A stretch of 64,000 bases of DNA from Bifiguratus adelaidae (GCA_002261195.1 MVBO01000006.1:254458-318457); one strand, 5' to 3'. Shown: positions 1 to 14,200, numbered from the stretch's first letter. Translations and numbers: made by a program. Notes: generated by a model from the sequence alone, not told the origin.

Positions 1-2
1 CC

Positions 3-245
3 ACCGCCAAAGAACTCGAAGAATCCAACTTCTTTCGCGAGGTACCTAAGGTCATCAAAGGCTACAAGTATATGTATCTCTTCATGTTTGCCATCATTGC
101 TGGCATGTGTTGCTTGACCTTCGTAGTACCCCTAGAATGGCGTATCACCGAACCCACCGTCATCATACCTCTTGCCATCATGGTTGGCTCACATATCCTC
201 TTGCCATTGGCATTGAATCCCTTCTTGATGTATTTTACGTACTAG
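3..245 (+). CDS. C-terminal end of an integral membrane protein (5' end outside window)
   Basis: The reading frame is open from the window edge to a TAG stop and encodes the last 80 residues of a protein. It begins with a charged stretch (KELEESNFFREVPK), followed by two hydrophobic segments at about residues 23-43 (YLFMFAIIAG...) and 52-78 (VIIPLAIMVG...), separated by a short loop. The frame then stops two residues after a Tyr/Phe-rich end. This is typical of the last two helices of a polytopic transporter or membrane enzyme. I do not recognise the family from this fragment. It converges on the gene fragment that ends 138 bp downstream on the other strand. Confidence 0.6.
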   Translation, partial: TAKELEESNFFREVPKVIKGYKYMYLFMFAIIAGMCCLTFVVPLEWRITEPTVIIPLAIMVGSHILLPLALNPFLMYFTY

Positions 246-382
246 ATGTTCATCCGTATCATACAACATGTGATTCATCCTAGAAGAAACTCAGACAACC
301 TTAGAGTACAACCGTATAGCAAAACATGACCTATGCTAGCATTCCTGTATTTGCAACACATGTCAAAAGACGGAGCAACCAT

Positions 383-598
383 TCACTCGTTTGGTTTCTG
401 AGAGGGACCAGGTAACCCTGTATCAATGTTCTCGGCGCTTGCTTGATCTAACGCATATTTGTTGGAGTCAATGGGTCGTGGAGGAGCATACGAATATTGG
501 GGTGACGTACTACCACCCGAAAACGCTGTCGAATAATCGCCTGACCAGGACCGTTGGGACCCGCCGTAGGCAGGTACCAGGTTACGTGCCCTTGGATT
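383..598 (-). CDS. C-terminal fragment of a Ser/Pro/Tyr-rich protein, cut by the assembly gap
   Basis: On the minus strand an open frame runs from the run of Ns to a TGA stop, giving the last 71 residues of a protein. The composition (YGGSQRSW, SGGSTSPQYSYAPPRP, GLPGPSQKPNE) is that of a low-complexity tail and looks coding. The plus-strand frame over the same bases has no such character and is taken as a shadow. The 5' part lies in or beyond the gap, so domain content and function are unknown. Confidence 0.5.
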   Translation of the reverse strand, partial: NPRARNLVPAYGGSQRSWSGDYSTAFSGGSTSPQYSYAPPRPIDSNKYALDQASAENIDTGLPGPSQKPNE

Positions 599-599
599 C

Positions 600-609
600 N
601 NNNNNNNNN
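600..609. other. assembly gap (10 Ns)
   Basis: Ten consecutive N characters. Both flanking genes, a minus-strand C-terminal fragment and UVE1 on the plus strand, lose their 5' ends here. They would be divergently transcribed from the missing sequence, so the true gap is probably much larger than 10 bases. Confidence 0.95.
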
Positions 610-644
610 GTTAGCAAACAGTTCCGCAACTAAGACGGTGTAAG

Positions 645-2149
645 ACCATGCCGAGATGATCGACCGAATGGGCTTGGATCAAGATTCCATCATGATCATG
701 TAAGATTCCGGGCTTCTTTGGTATCTATCTCATCGTATTACCTGACAGACATATGGGCGGAACGTATGGTAAGCTGCTTGAGGGAAAAATGAACTTCCAT
801 CTTGACGCATCACTGTTTCGCAGGAGATAAGGAAGCAACGCTGCAGGTGAGCCTGTCATAATGCGTAGTCAAATGATTACTATTCTTACATTCGGATTTC
901 TAGCGCTTTGAAGAGAATTATCTGAAGCTACCGCAATCGATCAAAAACCGACTTGTCTTGGAGAACGATGAAATGTGCTATTCCGTAGCGGATCTGCTTC
1001 CTGTTTGTCAAAAGCTAGATATACCATTGGTCTTGGACTGGTACGAGTGTTTACTCAGGCTCTAAGAAACATGTCTGACGAAGTACATTCTAGGCATCAT
1101 CATTCGTAAGTACAAGAGAGCGTCTACAGCGGCGACTGACACCGAACAACGCAGTATCAACACGGGTGGGATCGAGAATGTGGAATCTCTATTACCGGCC
1201 ATAGCAGAAACATGGTCCAGGAAAGGCATCAAGCCAAAGGTAAGTTTGCAATGCCGGCTTGACGGTTTGATTGCTCATAGCGGGATCAGCAACATTATTC
1301 GGAATCTAGGAAAGGCGCAGTAACACCGATGGAAAGAAGAGCACATTCCGACCGGGTTGTGGTAAGTCAGCAACCATCTCGTTCTTACTCCGTTTGCCAA
1401 ACATGTTCATTACAGAGAATACCACCGTGCGAGGAAGATATGGATCTAATGATTGAAGCAAAAGACAAAGGTGAGGAGATGCAGGCCTGACCTTGAAAAG
1501 CACTCACAGTCTTATAGAGCAAGCGGTCCTACAGCTATACCGAGATTATAAGCTCTATGAAATTAGCGATGATGTTTTGAGAGAGCCTGGCGAGGAGACC
1601 AAGCAAACAAAAGGGCGGAAGAGTTCAAAGAAGACCAAGATTGAAGAGAGAGATATAATCAGCACGGACGCTGAGGGAGTCAAGATCCGAAAGCGACAAC
1701 AGCGGAAAGTCGACGTTGAAAAAGAGATCGCAGACGAATTTATCGAATTGCCGACAGACAATGTCGACGAGCAACACGATATCATACCAAAGAAGAGACT
1801 GTCGCGAAAAATCAAATCGGTGACAATGGAAACGACAAATATACCCATACCAGCCGTGGACGAAAAGATTGAAAGCAATGACAGCATCGAAAAAGGGGAA
1901 TCTACCAATAGCAAAAAGCCAAAGGGTAGACCACGCAAAAGGCCAGGAAAGGTGGTGAAGACAAACAATATCGAAAACAGTCCGGTTATCACGTCGTCGA
2001 CCGAGAATATGCCAAATTTTGAAGTCGCCTTACCGAAACCCGTCAAACATAGCAGGCGCGTAAGCAAACCAGGTGCTCCATCTCCAGATATTGCACATCC
2101 ATTGACGAACGCGGTACCAGCTCGGCAACGGTCTGTGCGACAAAAGTGA
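645..2149 (+). CDS. UVE1: UV-damage endonuclease UvdE/UVE1 (5' end missing)
   Basis: UVE1 nicks DNA 5' of UV photoproducts and other helix-distorting lesions, starting an excision route independent of classical NER. Joining nine exons (645-699, 749-768, 824-846, 904-1040, 1094-1105, 1155-1239, 1290-1361, 1416-1470, 1518-2149) restores the UvdE TIM-barrel signatures in order: HAEMIDRMGL, IIHMGGTYGDKEATL, NRLVLENDEMCYSVADLLPVC, IPLVLDWHHHS, KQHYSES, RRAHSD and DLMIEAKDKEQAVLQLYRDY. His, Asp and Glu metal ligands are visible in these motifs. Eight introns of 47-57 nt, all GT-AG, include a 12-nt exon coding part of the HHH motif. A Lys/Arg-rich tail of about 190 residues follows the catalytic domain (AT-hook-like KGRPRKRPGK); this is longer than the catalytic core needs and could bind DNA. 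The N-terminal third of the enzyme is lost in the upstream gap. Confidence 0.9.
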
Positions 2150-2250
2150 TATGCGCAAGCCAAAAACCGGCAGGTTCAGTAATCAAAAACATCTGTATAG
2201 CACCTCTAAATATACAATGAATTAACGCAACTAGTGTACACCCAATATTT

Positions 2251-5200
2251 TTACAGCCATGGCATCCATGTGCATTCCATTTGAGCCAGCTTCTGTCCAT
2301 TACTGGCTTGAGAGATCAAATCTATGATACTTTGGTTTGCGGGCTTGTTCGTGTTGTTCGACTGCGAAAGCAATAGAATCAGCCAACGCTTCAAGAAGAG
2401 GCGTGTCCAGACAACTTACCTTATCACGTTCAAGTTTACACGACAGGAACTGAGTCTTCTTGATGATATAATCCAAATTTTGTGCGACCCTATCTCGCAT
2501 GGTCTGATCGGGGATCAAAGGTTTTTGATTCGCTTCATGCCAACTGACAATTTCGTCGCGGATGAAAATGTTGAGATACTGATCGAGATCAAATTCCGGT
2601 TCTGTCAAGCATCTTGCAACTGCCATCAGACTTGTTGTGAAGAGACCTTCGACTCCGACTGGGGTGATAAAGTTTTGGAGGTTCGGTGTGAATCTGAAAG
2701 GAACGGACTCTCCAGTGCCGAAGACTGGTTGCTGGGCGTTCCAAATTGGCAACAATTCAGATATCCAAACGTTACCGGTGGCACGCGATATGTACAGCTT
2801 GTGCGGTTGACGCTGACCCACACTCATGATGTAAGTCATGAAGGTGGATGTCGCAAGCTGGGATGTAAATTGCTTTCTGACCATCCACAAATCCGTGTAA
2901 GACTTCATGGTCTTGGACATATAATTGCTCAATATGGTTGCCGGCACCATTTTGCTGCTGATCTCGTCTCCAATCTCCATTCTGAGGTTCAGCAATTCAG
3001 TCTTGAGGCGTCGCAAATCCAGAGTTGACTTCACCCTGTCGATGAAGTACATGATTGGATCGTCCTTATGCATATGCACTTCCTTGCAGTAGTCCTCGTA
3101 GATGTCTTGTAGAGTTGCGTAAGACGGATCATCCTGAATGATGCGCAACTGTGGAGCAAGTGGAACGATGGCCGGCAAGTGGAATGTAAGGTTTCGCATG
3201 CGGCTTTCTTTCCGTCTCTCCAAAACTCCGCTCAGAACTCTGAACATTTGCACGATTCTCTCCTCTCTTCTTGCCAATCGAGGCGTCGGTTGATGAACAG
3301 TGAAAGGATGAAGACTACCATCGTGACCTCGGATGGTAAACTGGCGATGGACGGCCAAGAAGCTGCGTGTCACTCGAACTTCTGGCATGAAACGATCGAT
3401 TCGCAAGAAATCGGCCGCACTATCCTTGAGCATAAGATACTGCCCTGGCACTTCAACTTCATCGAATTTCTGATGTTGGAACTCCACGAGATAGTGACTG
3501 ACTAGCTCAAGCGGAACTTGCCGAGCACGTCTGTCCAATAACGCTTCGAGCTTGTTGCGCCAAACTCGCAATTTCGCTACATATTGGGGCAATGTCGGCT
3601 TCGATAGGATGAAGTCATAAGCGAATGCCGTTTTCATGTGACCTGCAGGAAAGTTCTCAGCGAAACGAGCTATATTGGCTTCGGTGACCGGTAAAAGGGC
3701 GCCGGTATCGTTGGGAAGTGTCAGGCGTCCAAGCATTTGCTGAATCGCGTCATTGTAGAGAGCGACAATGAGGCGGTAGATGTCCTCCTCAGCCTGCGGT
3801 TTCATCTTTTGGAGTAATTGGTCGATCATGGTCTCCATGGTAAGTGCCAGCAGCGGAAACGCGGTCTTCAGCTTGGACATAATGTCATCCACGAGATCCC
3901 AAGGATGGGTGAGTTGAGCTTGAGGTGTCTGAGAGGTTTGTTGGCCAGACTGACTACCACCTGGAGTAATAACAGAGCCATCAACCGCTCCCGCTGTTTC
4001 TAACTTCTGTTCACCTTGCGGTGCAGTTGAATTTGACACATTTTGAGCGTCGCCGTCTTGCTCGGATTTGACGTTCGCGGATATTTCATCTTCCTTTCCT
4101 GCTACTCCCTCCTTTGCCTGGCCACTTGCCTTGGACGCTTCATCAACTTCCATATCACCGTCATTCTGTGAGCTTGGCTCGCCGGCTCGCTCCTTTCCAT
4201 CTACAGACTTGGATTTGTCTTCGCCATCGTCGCCCATTGTAACGTCGTCCTTTGTTTCCTCATTCGTTGCGCTTTCACTTTGCTTGACCGCGCCGGACGA
4301 ATCTGCTTCCTCGGTACCGTTTGCATTACTAGTTGTATTCTGCAATGCCTGTCCATTTGCGGTAGCTGCTGCTGAGTTTATACCGGCTACTCCACCATTT
4401 GCGGCCAAGAATTGCTTGCGGTATATGAGGTACTCCTCTCGTTGCGTTCTCAATTGAAAGTGCAAAGCCTGCGGAAACTGATCAGTAATTCTTTACTCTC
4501 GATATCAAAGGTTAACTTACCTGAGGATAGCTTTTAGCGATCCTGGTCAGAATAGTGCGAGCATGCTTGGACTCCTTATGACGTAAAGACGCGAGCAACT
4601 GTGGAATGAAAGTGATCCAATACCAGACAGGAAGTTCGGTTTTAAAGTTCTCGAATGCGCGTGAGATAGTTCCTTGTGCATCATCCAGACTCAGCAACCA
4701 AAGTATCCGGATGAGATACTTGCGAGACTTGGCACTTTTGTAAATAGCCGCTGCTTGCAAGTATGAACTGACGGCGTTGTTTGCCCAATTATACTCCCTT
4801 GGATTCTCTCTAAATCTTTGATCGTTATACTTTCCCCATGCTGCCCAGGCCTTCGCAAGACTAATGTCAATCTGAACCGCAGAGACGAAGGACTCGTTTG
4901 CATCGTTGTAATGATTCAATTTCGCAAGGAACATCCCTTTGAGAGTGAAAAATTCCGCCTTCTGCTGAGGTGTAAAATACACCAGGTTCGTGTTATTTAT
5001 CACATCCAAGCCAGCAGTGAGCTCATTTGAGTTTTGGTAATAGCACTTGGCTTGCTCGCGAAGCTTGAGAAAGGCCTCTTGTATCTCGATGTTCGGTAAT
5101 GTGTAGATCTTCGTGAGATAATTCACACAAACGTCGTAAAGCTGATGCTTCCTCGCTACATGTGCGAATCGATTGATAATCCAAGCTGTTTCATGATATC

Positions 5201-8200
5201 CTCTGTAGGCGAAGGAATGCGTATTCGACGCATTTGCTCCACCGCTAATAGACGTCAACATTGGAATGAGGGGAAGATAGGTGCGGTTTATGGCAGCAAA
5301 GATGTGTTGGCGCCAGTGGACAAGGTCGCTCCACACGTTGATGTCATCCCAATGGTTCGGAAGCCGCTCTCGCCACGTAGTGAGTATGCCCTTGAGGTCC
5401 GAAGATTTGCTTTCAAGTGTTTGTGCGGTCGTGGTAACAAGACTGTTGAAGATCTGACTGGCTTCTTGTAGTTCCACATATTGCTGGAAAGTCTGAAGCA
5501 GAGAAATGTGACTCTGAGACACCACAACGGGCATGGAATACCACTTCTTGATGGATAATGAGAAACCTTCTTCGAGAGTTTTGTGGAATTCAGACATGCG
5601 ATCATTTCCTTGTAACCCTTGTGATTTGATCAAAGCCATAAACGACTCAAAAACCTTCCTTCGAGGGGTCGGGGAGTCTGCAAGTTGCTGTATAGATTGT
5701 TCCAAGAGCTCCCGTTCTGCAGGCCAATCCGATAGACGCCATGCGCATTCGAGCAATAGGTCGATATTCCCGTCGTGCTTGGCGAGATCGGTCAGGATGT
5801 CCCATTGCTGTAGTTTTTGTGTGCAAAGGATCCAATGATCTTCCCATAGCCCGTATTCCGACTCAGTGAAAGGAAGCACCCCACTTCGAGCCTTGATTTG
5901 AGCCGTCTCGTACATGCTTTGCGCCTGCATCCACAGACCATTTTCCTCGAATGATATCGCCGCGTTGGTCTCTGTATATGCACATCGGCGCCTCCAAGAG
6001 CCGTAAAACATGTCGTTCTCAGACAACGAAGCGTACAACTCCGCAAGTGCATCCCACGTCCGCTCCTTTATGTCTCGCTCCTCCTTGGAACCGCCACTAT
6101 CCCCGCCACGGGTGCTTGCAATGGCGTTCTGAAGGTATTCCAGCCCAGTATGCCATGCATTATAAGTCTTGGCTAAGTATTTGACCAAATGAGGAGGTAA
6201 TTTGCAAGGAGGTGAACACTCAACAACGCCATCGAGAAGGGATTGAACTACGTTAGGACGGGCTTCGAGCTGCTTTGCGTGGTAATCCTTTGCCAGAAGT
6301 GCAGTCAAAACTTTTGTCAAATCATGACGCTCTTTACTGTTGACATCGGACCAGCCAAGCGGAAATATCTTGATCCAGAGATTGTGGGTGACATCATTAT
6401 CCAGGTGATGAATTTGCTGTAAAGCTGACAATAGATCTTGCAACTGCATATTCGATAACAGTGAGACAAAGTGTTGATGAGAAGATACCAATGTCTTGAT
6501 CTCTTCATCGTCCAAACTCTCGGTTTCGTTCGGCCGGGTATGTAGTTGCGAGATTGGTCGCAGTCGTGCGTTTGAGTCCATGCTAGACAAACTTTCATCC
6601 GCCACTATCACGTCCATTACGATATCCAAAGCCTGATGGATCCAATAATAGCCGGCCAGGGACTCCCAATTTTGCACTCCGATCACATAATTCAGCCTGG
6701 AGTACAAGACTCTTGAGATGCTTTTGTCGAATATTTCCGTAAAAGCATTGCGAATGTCAGGGTTCTTGCTCCTTGTTCCCATGAGAAACGCATGCTCCAA
6801 TCGCACAGTAAGTTCTGATCGGGCAAAAGACGGGTCCTTGTAAATTTGAATGACGAGCTCGAGATATTGCTCTATAAGAGCAGTATCGTTTCGATTCTCA
6901 AAGAGCATCATTTTCACCATCAAGCTGGCTTTCTCTTTGATGGTCGGGAACGTTTCTGTACGGCTCAGTATCCAGTCCCTGACAAGATCGAGTATTGCTC
7001 TAGCGACCTCAATATCCGGCGACTTTTCGATGAGCTGTATCAGGGAGGTAAGATACCATCGCCTTTGGTCTCCCAAATAGGATACGCGCGACTTTAGCAA
7101 CCGCAACTCAGTAATGAGCATGTTCATTGGATGATCGGGTGCGGTGGATGACTGCGAGGAATTCGGGGCTCCTGCGATGTTCTCCTTCGTCAACTTTTGG
7201 AGTAACTTGATTAAGCCAGATATGAAAGAATCGAGTCGTTCCTTGCGGTTCGTGGTCATGGCTTGAAGAAGCGTGATAACAGTATATGGGTTTCCAAGAT
7301 TCTGTAAGCCGTCGGTGACCACAGAATCAACGAGAGATATGAGAGACGTGATGTCGGGCGATACAGAGTCTTTGCTTTCGCCTTCAGCTGGCAACGTGTC
7401 GTCGATGGCCTTGAAAATGTGGACCAGCACAGGGTAGAGGGCGGTTTGAACTTTGACATTATCATTCTTGATGCTTGGCTCTACCAGCCTATACAGCTGG
7501 TGCATATTGAGAAGGAACCATTCCACTGGCTTATGCTGCAAGTCGATCTTCAGAATTTCTAGTGCATTGCACACAACGGGAACATATAGTTCGTTCAATT
7601 CACCGTAAACAAGGGTTCGCTCCAGATGAGAGAACTTGACATGAACATCCGACCAGCACTCAGGCCTCAAGAACTGGCCGATCAACTCCAGTACGCGTTG
7701 CACGAGCTTCCTTTGCGGGTCATTTGGATTGATAGGTGTACACGCAAAGCGGACTAGATAACTGACGACGTTTTCTCGCAATGCCAACTGAGACAAGTAC
7801 TCTTTTGATGTCGTAGATGCTGTTGCGACACCGCGAGTTTCGCCAGCTGGGCTATCGACATGCTGCCGTTTCCGAGCAGGTTCATCTAAAGGTGAAGGGG
7901 CCACTCGCTTGTCGCCGACCTCAGCGTCCTCAGACCCTTGAGACTGATTCAACCGCTTTACTTCCCAGCTCAGGATGAGCTCCGCAAGGTCAACTGTCAG
8001 TGTCTTGGTTTCCGGTGTTGCGCTTTGGAGAAATCCCAGTTTCGACAATGTATTGACAATTTGTGGCATGAAGTGTTCACGAAAAGGGAAGAACAAGTCA
8101 GCGTGTCGAACCAGAAGGTGGTAGACATTGATCAATTGAGCAGCACTGTGGCCGTCTTCCACCAGGACTCTTCGAGTAGCGCGGACCCACATTGGGAACT

Positions 8201-11200
8201 TCGCATCTTGCTCCGTGGCTGGTATCCTCTTAGGAAGCACAGGTGTCAGCACATCTAAAGCCTGTTTCACTAGAGTTCGTGCTTCCAATTGATGTGCGCG
8301 CAATAGCGCAAAATACACTTGTATAACCAATTTGCTTGGGGTGTCATAAGCGGCGATAAACCTGGCGACAAGAACGTACGCTGCGTGTTTACCAGTGATG
8401 TCTTCCAGACGCATGTAGTTCCATCCAAATTTGATAAGGTCTTTCTTCCGTGCATCTGTCTCCGTTATAAGTTCGGGGCAATATTGGACAATCATCGCCG
8501 TGAGTTGAAGTAATTCAATGCGAAGCGAATCGTCTGAGTATTGACTGTCGTCGGCTTGCTCTGCTGGTCCCTGATGCCAAATACCCTGGTGAATCTGATC
8601 CATGACTGACTTGGGGAAAAGCTGTTTCCAATCATCTTTCTTCTGAGTGACAGTGACAAGGATCATAGGATTCACCAGATACCGAAGTGCCATCATTTTT
8701 AGCATCGAGGAGTACTCCTTATCAGCGTAATTGGCAAGGAAACGTTCGAGGATCGGTCGCTTCTGTTTGGCCGTGTATCCCAAGGCAATGTTCTCTTTCA
8801 GGAATTGCCGGAGCGGCGACGTGTCAATCACAGTATCATCAGTAAAGATGGTGATAAGATCGAAAAGAACATCGACGTTATCTGGGTTGACTTTCATGTA
8901 CGAAATCAACATCTCTGTCAACAACCGGATCTCCCGGATCGTCGAAGGAACGACGTAATCGTCTTGTTTCCGCTTTTCACCAATCCTCTTTCGCCATATT
9001 TCGAGTAAGTGATTTAACACGTCCTTGTTTTGCGCCAGCCACTGATTATCATACTGACTGAGCTGATTGACCAACGAAATGCCGAAAAGATCATGATCTT
9101 CGAAATCGCCTTCGAATGTACGCTTGATGAGTTCCTCTGGATTTATTGCAATCTCTTCCCGTAACTGCTGAGCCCCTTCCATGCCAACCATGTCCAAGAA
9201 CAATCGGCTCATGCGAACATCTGACAACCTTTCGTAGAAGAATTGCACAGAATCGGAAGGATATCGATCCAGAAACTTCAATAGAGGCGGCCGGAAGGGA
9301 CTCGATAGTGAACGTCGACAGTTGGCCTCCATCTCAAGTACAATGGTCACAAACTCTTCCAAGAAGACATTCGCTGCCGAAGGGAGCAGATGGAAGACAT
9401 TCGCGATGGCAACGATAATCTTGATCTCCGCTTTGTCCGCGATAGCTTTTGAAGACATGTCTTGCAGCAGTGTCGGATCAGCCCATTGTCGAAGGTGGTC
9501 CAAAAGCTTCTTGCCTATCTCCACCTTAAAATAGTTGGTGAGAAGTTCAAGAAGTCGAGCCAAACCCTCGAGACCGGCAACGGTGAGCGTTTTGTAATTG
9601 GAAAGGGTTGTCAATATCGGACGCAATCCAGCCTGCAGGAGATCGCGCGGTAAACGATGTTGTTGCGCCAGAACTTGTTTCAATCCGCGATGTGCAGCTT
9701 CAACAACTTCTGGAGCCTTGGAATACAAAGATTTGAAAAAGACCTGAATTATACGCGCTCTTGTGCCTTGTTGACGAGGATGAGAGAAGTCATTGCAGGC
9801 CATCGCAGCAGAAAGCAACTTGATACACACGATACGGAGGTTGATAAGAGCGACCGCATTTTTGTACTGGCTTGCTCTACTAACAAGAGCTTGGTCTTCG
9901 GCGTCACAAAGAGCCAATGTCTCGGAAAGAAGTCGAACTAACTCGTCATTGAACTCCAAGAAAGGAGGGCGCAATGTCAAGCAGTAGGTAATAGCATCAA
10001 TGTTGCCTATCTGCATGGCAAAAGGCAAGGCGCGTAGGGGTTTTGCGAAAATAGGTCCCACAAGTCGATCTTTGATCGGTACCAACAATTCCGTGACCTC
10101 ACTGCCAGTGAGATCGGCCAGCAATTGCAATGATGATTGGATCGTCTCTCGGACAGCAGGATTGGGATTGGATAACTCGGAGATCAACAAAGAGATGAGC
10201 TGATTGTGCTTCGCCTGATTGTCAATCTCAGAATCATCATCGGGACGATTACAGACTTTGAGTACGTGCGAGAGTGTCTCTGTTGCGTCCGTCATGTTGA
10301 CTGCTGCCATTTCTGTCGAAGTATCCTTAAGGACGAATAACAACGATCTGATAAATTCGAGCTCATGCTCACGAAGCCATTTGGTACCAAGGTCAAGCTG
10401 CGAGCTTAGCATCGAAATCCCACAGCATCCAGCGCTCTTGTTTGGCCACTCTTGCTTATAGCAATTAGAGCTGAATCGAATAGCGAACGCATGCCATAAG
10501 TGGAGGGCAGCCACATTTTCTTTTCCGCCTAATATCGTTGCACATGTCTGGTAAACGAATTGAAGCGAATTCTCCGCTACTTTTCGAAGTGGTCCTTCGT
10601 CGGAGGTCATTGTGTCTGCGATGGAATCCACAATGATCGTCGTGTCCAGATGATGACTTTTGGCTTCTTCGAGCTTCTCGGCGAAAGGCCTCTTCTTCTG
10701 TAGCTTATCATAGGTGTCCATCACCTCCGATATATGGACAAGGCAGAAGTGTCTGCAGACGTCTTGCAAGAGCGATGTCGCTTCTTCTTGGAAAAGCGGT
10801 TTTGCCGCACACACCATTAGTGAATCAATTACTTGTCGAAGCGCCTTTTCGCGACTTAGCCGATTATCGATCTGCGGATCCCCAGTTTTTAGAGACGCGG
10901 CCTCCTTCTCGTAATCTCCATTGATAGCCAATGATGCATATTCCGGTGATGTTTCTTCCACAGTGGAGTCTTTTTGCTGAGCTTTCTCTGCAGCCGCATG
11001 GTCCAAATATTCTGGCAGTTGCGTTCGTGCGCGATGAACGACGTCCTTCTGCATTTCAGAAGTAAATCCGTCGATGTCAATCAGTAAGGCCAAGCAGGAC
11101 CGCAAAAACTGATAAGCATGGCGTTGATAATGTTCGCTTGTGCTTGAGTCTTTGAGCAATCTGATCGCCAAGTTTAACGGCTCGACAATCGAAAGCGCGT

Positions 11201-14200
11201 GTTGAGCTTTCGTCGAATCGAAACGGAACAGAATTTGAATGTCCACATCCGCAGATGTCTCGTAAGTCAGTTTTGGCGGATTTAGAAGCATTCGTCGATT
11301 GCGACCGCCAAGTTTGCCGAGAATACGCATCGCAGCGTTGCTATGTGCTTGATTGTACGGGGGTGGGCGTAAATGTCCCCATAAAGCCGCCATGAGGTCG
11401 TTTATGACAGGAGTCATGATTGGGTCGAGGAAGTCGGATGTGAGGTTATCTATACAAAGCTCCAGCGTTCGCAATCCCTGCGCAGTGATTTCGGAGCTTC
11501 CTTGTAGCGCAAGGACCAACGGCTTCATCAGATACGGAAGGTATGGTAGTAATGCACTTAAACGAACTGGGACTGTGAGACATAGTTCGACAAAGAGTTC
11601 CTTCATATCTTGCTTCTGCGTCATCGTAAGAAGAGAATTGAGAATTTCGAGAAGCATTTGCAGCAAAGGCAGGACCTCCTTGTAAAGGATCTCGAACCGA
11701 CCACCGCCAATGCTTCGAAACAATGCACGAAGAAGCAAAAAGTAGTTACTCGGCTGCTTTGCTTTGGCGGAGAGCTTCAGAGATGACATGATAATGGTGC
11801 TTAGATGTGGCTGAAGTACGCTCTCATTTGAATCCGGGAATAAATTGACGGCCATGAAGGCAAGCTTGAAGAGTCTGAGCTGCACACTTGAATACAAAGG
11901 ATCGGCATCTCCAAGTTGTTCCAAGCGATCTACAAGAAAGCGAAAAACGATTCCCGCAAATCCTGACGAGATGGTATCGTTGGCGAGGAGATATTGGGGT
12001 ATATGCATCAGCGAGACATTGCTCAGAATTTGCTGGAACAGATAATCGATCTGGGAGGTGAACACTTCTTGAAATACCGCGGGATCGAGCAGAGTGAAAG
12101 CCACGGAGAACAGATCCAGAACTTCCTTTTCTTCCTTGCTTTGAGGTCGCATACGGCCAAAATTCTCCATGGCAGCTAAGCCTTTCGCAGAATCGCTTGT
12201 AGGAGCGTCGCTGTTATCGCCCTGGTTGTCGGCTCCGACATGCTCTATATTGTAGTAATCGAAGCAACGAACGCCTTCACGGAATAACCGTATCATCATG
12301 TCCACTTCATCCGGAGTAAAACCGCGCGCGAATTGGTTGTAAGCCTGCAAACTGTTGGCAAAACTGGGTGGAGGAGATGGATTGCAAGAGCGCAAGCCGA
12401 GCATGATAGCTTTAAGACCTGCAACAAGATTCTTGAAAAGGAAGCGGGCGTCCTTCGCGACGTCATGTGTAGCATCAGGCGAGAGAGCCGCAGTTTGAAT
12501 AGAACGGGCAGCCTCAAAATCAAAATCATCAGCTTCTTCTGGCACAGATGCTGTTGAGGTATCTTGTGCGTCCGTCGCACCTGATCGTTGCTTGCGTTTT
12601 TGGAATTGGCGCAAAGCGAGCGGAAATTGCAGGTTGAGAGCGGCGAACTTGTTGGTGAAAGCGTCAAGCACCTGGATTAAAAGACCACGAGCCATCGTTT
12701 TGTCGCTCATTTTCATGACGCAGTCGATCAGATTGAGCAGCAATTTTGCGCACATTGTTTGTATGCTTGGCGCAAGCGTGGCATCGTGTAAGTTACGTGA
12801 GTAGATATATATCGTTCGAGCAAGTTGAGTAGGGGATAGCTCAGCGCGTACATGATGAACAAGATCAGCCAACATACTATACGCCAAAGGTCGAAGTGTA
12901 TCGTGGGATGTTACGCCTGTGCCGACAAGTACTCTTTCATTCAGCATGATATCAATCTTCGCAACAAACGATGTCCGGAAATCCGTTTGCAAAATATGGC
13001 GAGTTGCAACCAGCAGCTCTTTGCGCGTGGCACAAGCTTCAGGTGGGCAGTCTCGCAGCAAACGAATTACAATCTCGGGTATATCGTTCTGATGGGGACG
13101 AAGGAGAGGTTGATACGATTTTAAGATATACGCAAGGAAAGACATGGTCTAGGGGAGAACATTATCAATGCATTTGCCGTGTCAGTCAGCAAAATGAGCT
13201 TACCTTGACCTGTGCTACGATGAACTCAGCGTATACTGCTCGATTCTTGATGGCCGGACATACGCCCGTGAAGATCTCCCCTCTAGCTTTTGCAGCTTGA
13301 TACGCCTCTGCTTGCGGTTTCGCTTGCAGACTCAACGTCTGTTCGCACGTGTCAGTCCAAGTAAACTTGCGTTGCACGAAGCCTACCTGTACAATGTATG
13401 GCACAAATTTCGCCAAATTTTCGTTTGCAAACTTTCGATGAGATTGAAAGAGCAAAACCACAATGATGGGACATTCGGTGAGCACTTTGAAGCTGCTCAT
13501 GCTCTTTGCGAGAACTTTGGGAGCCGTTTCGCCATATTCAGTGGCGGGAGACATTGGTCGCGGGGACGCTGCGGTCAAAGAAGGTGGACCAGGCTGTGGG
13601 CGAATAAAGACAATGAGTCATTGAATCCCATGGAACGGATCAAAACTTACAGTGACGGCGGATATCGGGGTACCTGGAACATCAAATGTGTCTCGAACGG
13701 TCTGCTCCATGTTCGCGTACATTTCCTCAACAATGTCCAGGAAAGGCTGCACTTGGTCTTCTAGAATGTGCTTGAAGCTTCGATGCAAGTCAATGATAGT
13801 CTTGAGGCATATGACAGCATTATCTTCATTCTCAATGCGGAGAAGACTCATGAGCAATTTGCACAGATCAGACGCGTATTCCTTTAGCGCATCATTCTGA
13901 GGAATACGGTGTATGATCTCGAGAATAATATTCCGGAGTTTCTACGCAGCAATAGTGTCAATGACGAATCTTGGATCGAATCAGGCGACATGTATGCTTA
14001 CTTGTTCAGGTGCATCGCTTTTGAAAACCGGTTGACTATTCTTCAATATGTCAGAAAAAACGGGAATAAGCGTTTGACAAAATCGCACGTTTTCGGCTGC
14101 TTGATAGACTTCTTGCTGGTCTCTCAGTTCGGCAGCAATCCTACACCTGAGTTTTACATCTGTATGTAGAGAAGCAACGAAAAAGCCGTGCCGACGCGAT

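Noticed and set aside
391-633. Plus-strand open frame spanning the N run
   Set aside because: It reads through unknown bases, begins at a TTG codon and has no family pattern; the opposite strand is the better coding candidate.
1555-2163. Long minus-strand frame opposite the UVE1 tail
   Set aside because: Antisense shadow of the Lys-rich C-terminal exon of UVE1.
4068-4457. Plus-strand Ser/Ala-rich frame opposite TRA1
   Set aside because: Antisense of the low-complexity acidic linker of TRA1; composition is explained by the other strand.
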